Assembly: GCA_943736015.1 (NCBI GenBank)
Contig: OX031061.1
Location: 55,434,192-55,498,191, forward strand
Reading direction: 5' to 3'
DNA length: 64,000 nt
From: Tridacna crocea
Taxonomy: Eukaryota; Mollusca; Bivalvia; Cardiida; Cardiidae
Shown here one piece after another: positions 63,013-64,000 of the stretch; position 1 is the first letter of the stretch; each line of letters opens with the position of its first letter. The notes under the pieces are model-generated. The model searched no databases and was not told the origin of the DNA. It saw only the letters and a program-made list of their open reading frames with translations. The position numbers and the translations under genes were made by a program.

Positions 63013-64000
63013 ACGGCATCGAAGTCACCAAATATGTGGACTGTTGCAAAAGCACCATTGTCACAGACTGTACAGAAAGCACCTCAAGAGAGTTGGTGCA
63101 GAAAAAGTACCTCTTGTGAGGATTTCGAAAGTACAGGGCAAGAGCACACCAGGTGGAATGCATTCTGCACAAGTCGAGTGCAAATTGAATGAATATTATG
63201 AAGAAATTACTATCGAACAAACGTAGGTAAGAAGTGAACGAACGATTCAATCCCTAAATGGATATTATACCTGGTTGTTTGTAGTCGGCTAGGTCATGAC
63301 TATGGTAACAACAATTCCTCTCAGTCGAGGAGATGAAACAATCTGGCTGTATAATCTGATCGCACAAGTCAGGTTGCCTGTCTCAATAGCGGCATTCTGA
63401 ATTGAAAATCAAACGCATTTCCATCTCTGAATGATAAGTTCGTCTAGCAGCAGGTATTTAAAACCATTGAGGCAACTGATGAAAATTTTTGTTACGAGCA
63501 ATTATTCATTCATCAGATTGCGTTCACTTCTATTTGGTTTCATCTGGCGGAACAAAAGTGACAGCATGCATGTCGTAAAAGGCGACAAAAGGGGCATCAT
63601 TTTGTGTTTCATCCATTCCTCATTTATCATGTTTGCTTATGTTGTTGCACATGTATGTTATTTTCACCTCGCATTATTGTTTACTAAGTAAGTGCGTCCA
63701 ATATGACCTAAGTTGTCGACGGGCCATAAAACACTATTGATTCACTTCTATTTGGATATCCAACATCATGTTGTTTTTATATATTTTTCAAGGACGTTTG
63801 CAGTTCGATCATCACCCAAATACATGGTTTAAGGTAAATTTTGTTAGGCAAAACACTTTAGAGTCCCGTCCTTACATTGATGACACCCGAATAGCACATG
63901 TTTAAGTCAGCTGTCATCACACCATGGCTGAATGTACAGATTAGCGCAAAGTTCTAACATCTTTTTGAGAGTAATTATGATGTATTTATGTTCCAAGAAT
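63013..64000. other. no recognisable gene
   Basis: A 60-codon frame at 63044-63226 and an 86-codon frame at 63431-63691 have no recognisable motif and no clear splice signals. Confidence 0.35.

Noticed and set aside
62864..63250. 128-residue minus-strand frame
   Set aside because: Its C-terminal half is the 28-bp minisatellite and the rest has no recognisable domain.

Overview
This window is nuclear DNA from an animal, AT-rich and almost entirely made of transposable-element debris and simple or tandem repeats. I see no complete gene. The repeat vocabulary suggests a mollusc, most likely a heterodont bivalve of the Dreissena kind: long palindromic MITEs built on GGATCAGCCTGCGC..GCGCAGGCTGATCC, tRNA-headed SINEs with ATTC-type tails, a DINE/pearl-like element with a GTCCGTC head and 165-bp tandem core, and an element starting TACCCCCGCAAAACG. 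That assignment is from memory and is an inference. There are no operons, ribosome-binding sites or prokaryotic features.

Family names used here. PalA: about 265-bp MITE with two internal hairpins. PalB: about 235-bp MITE with TIR CTGTGGcAAAAGGGGG and one hairpin. pbM1: about 210-bp TTAA-flanked MITE with a GATCAGACTGCA hairpin. pbM2: about 230-bp TTAA-flanked MITE with an AGAAAATGCTGG hairpin and ends CCCTTTACC; pbM2b is a 229-bp relative. The TTAA duplication and CCC ends make pbM1/pbM2 look piggyBac-derived. Others: the TTAAGGTAG element; R6 and R12 (about 550 and 500 bp); the T element (CATGCTTTCCGG); the TACGTAG palindrome-array element; a foldback-like (FB-like) element; and a 565-bp TIR element carrying a zinc-finger-like exon (ZF-TIR).

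Layout. 0-4 kb: 3' end of a LINE and a possible thrombospondin-type exon. 4-5.6 kb: complete FB-like element with a 9-bp target duplication. 6-14 kb: R6, T, PalA, pbM1, TTAAGGTAG and TACGTAG elements. 14.5-15.2 kb: 20-bp minisatellite. 16.4 and 23.5 kb: a duplicated exon-like segment. 21.8-23 kb: second FB-like copy. 23.7-24.3 kb: ZF-TIR copy 1. 26 kb: trinucleotide microsatellite. 28-31 kb: R12 pair and pbM2. 32.5-34.5 kb: DINE-like element. 38.4-39 kb: ZF-TIR copy 2. 40.8 kb: Tc1/mariner transposase fragment. 43-60 kb: dense pbM1/pbM2 pairs, tRNA-derived SINEs, minisatellites at 46.3 and 49.8 kb, a 435-bp inverted repeat at 55.3 kb and a tRNA-like tandem trimer at 57.3-58 kb. 60.8-63 kb: degenerate tandem repeats.

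The most interesting structures are (1) ZF-TIR, two copies with perfect 8-bp target duplications whose exon-like reading frame runs into a splice-donor-like AAG|GTAAGA inside the terminal repeat; (2) the FB-like element; (3) repeated pbM1-pbM2 pairs sharing one TTAA; and (4) hairpin families in which substitutions occur symmetrically in both arms. The few gene-like fragments (1.6, 7.3, 44.1 and 48.6 kb) are single candidate exons and do not assemble into a gene here.
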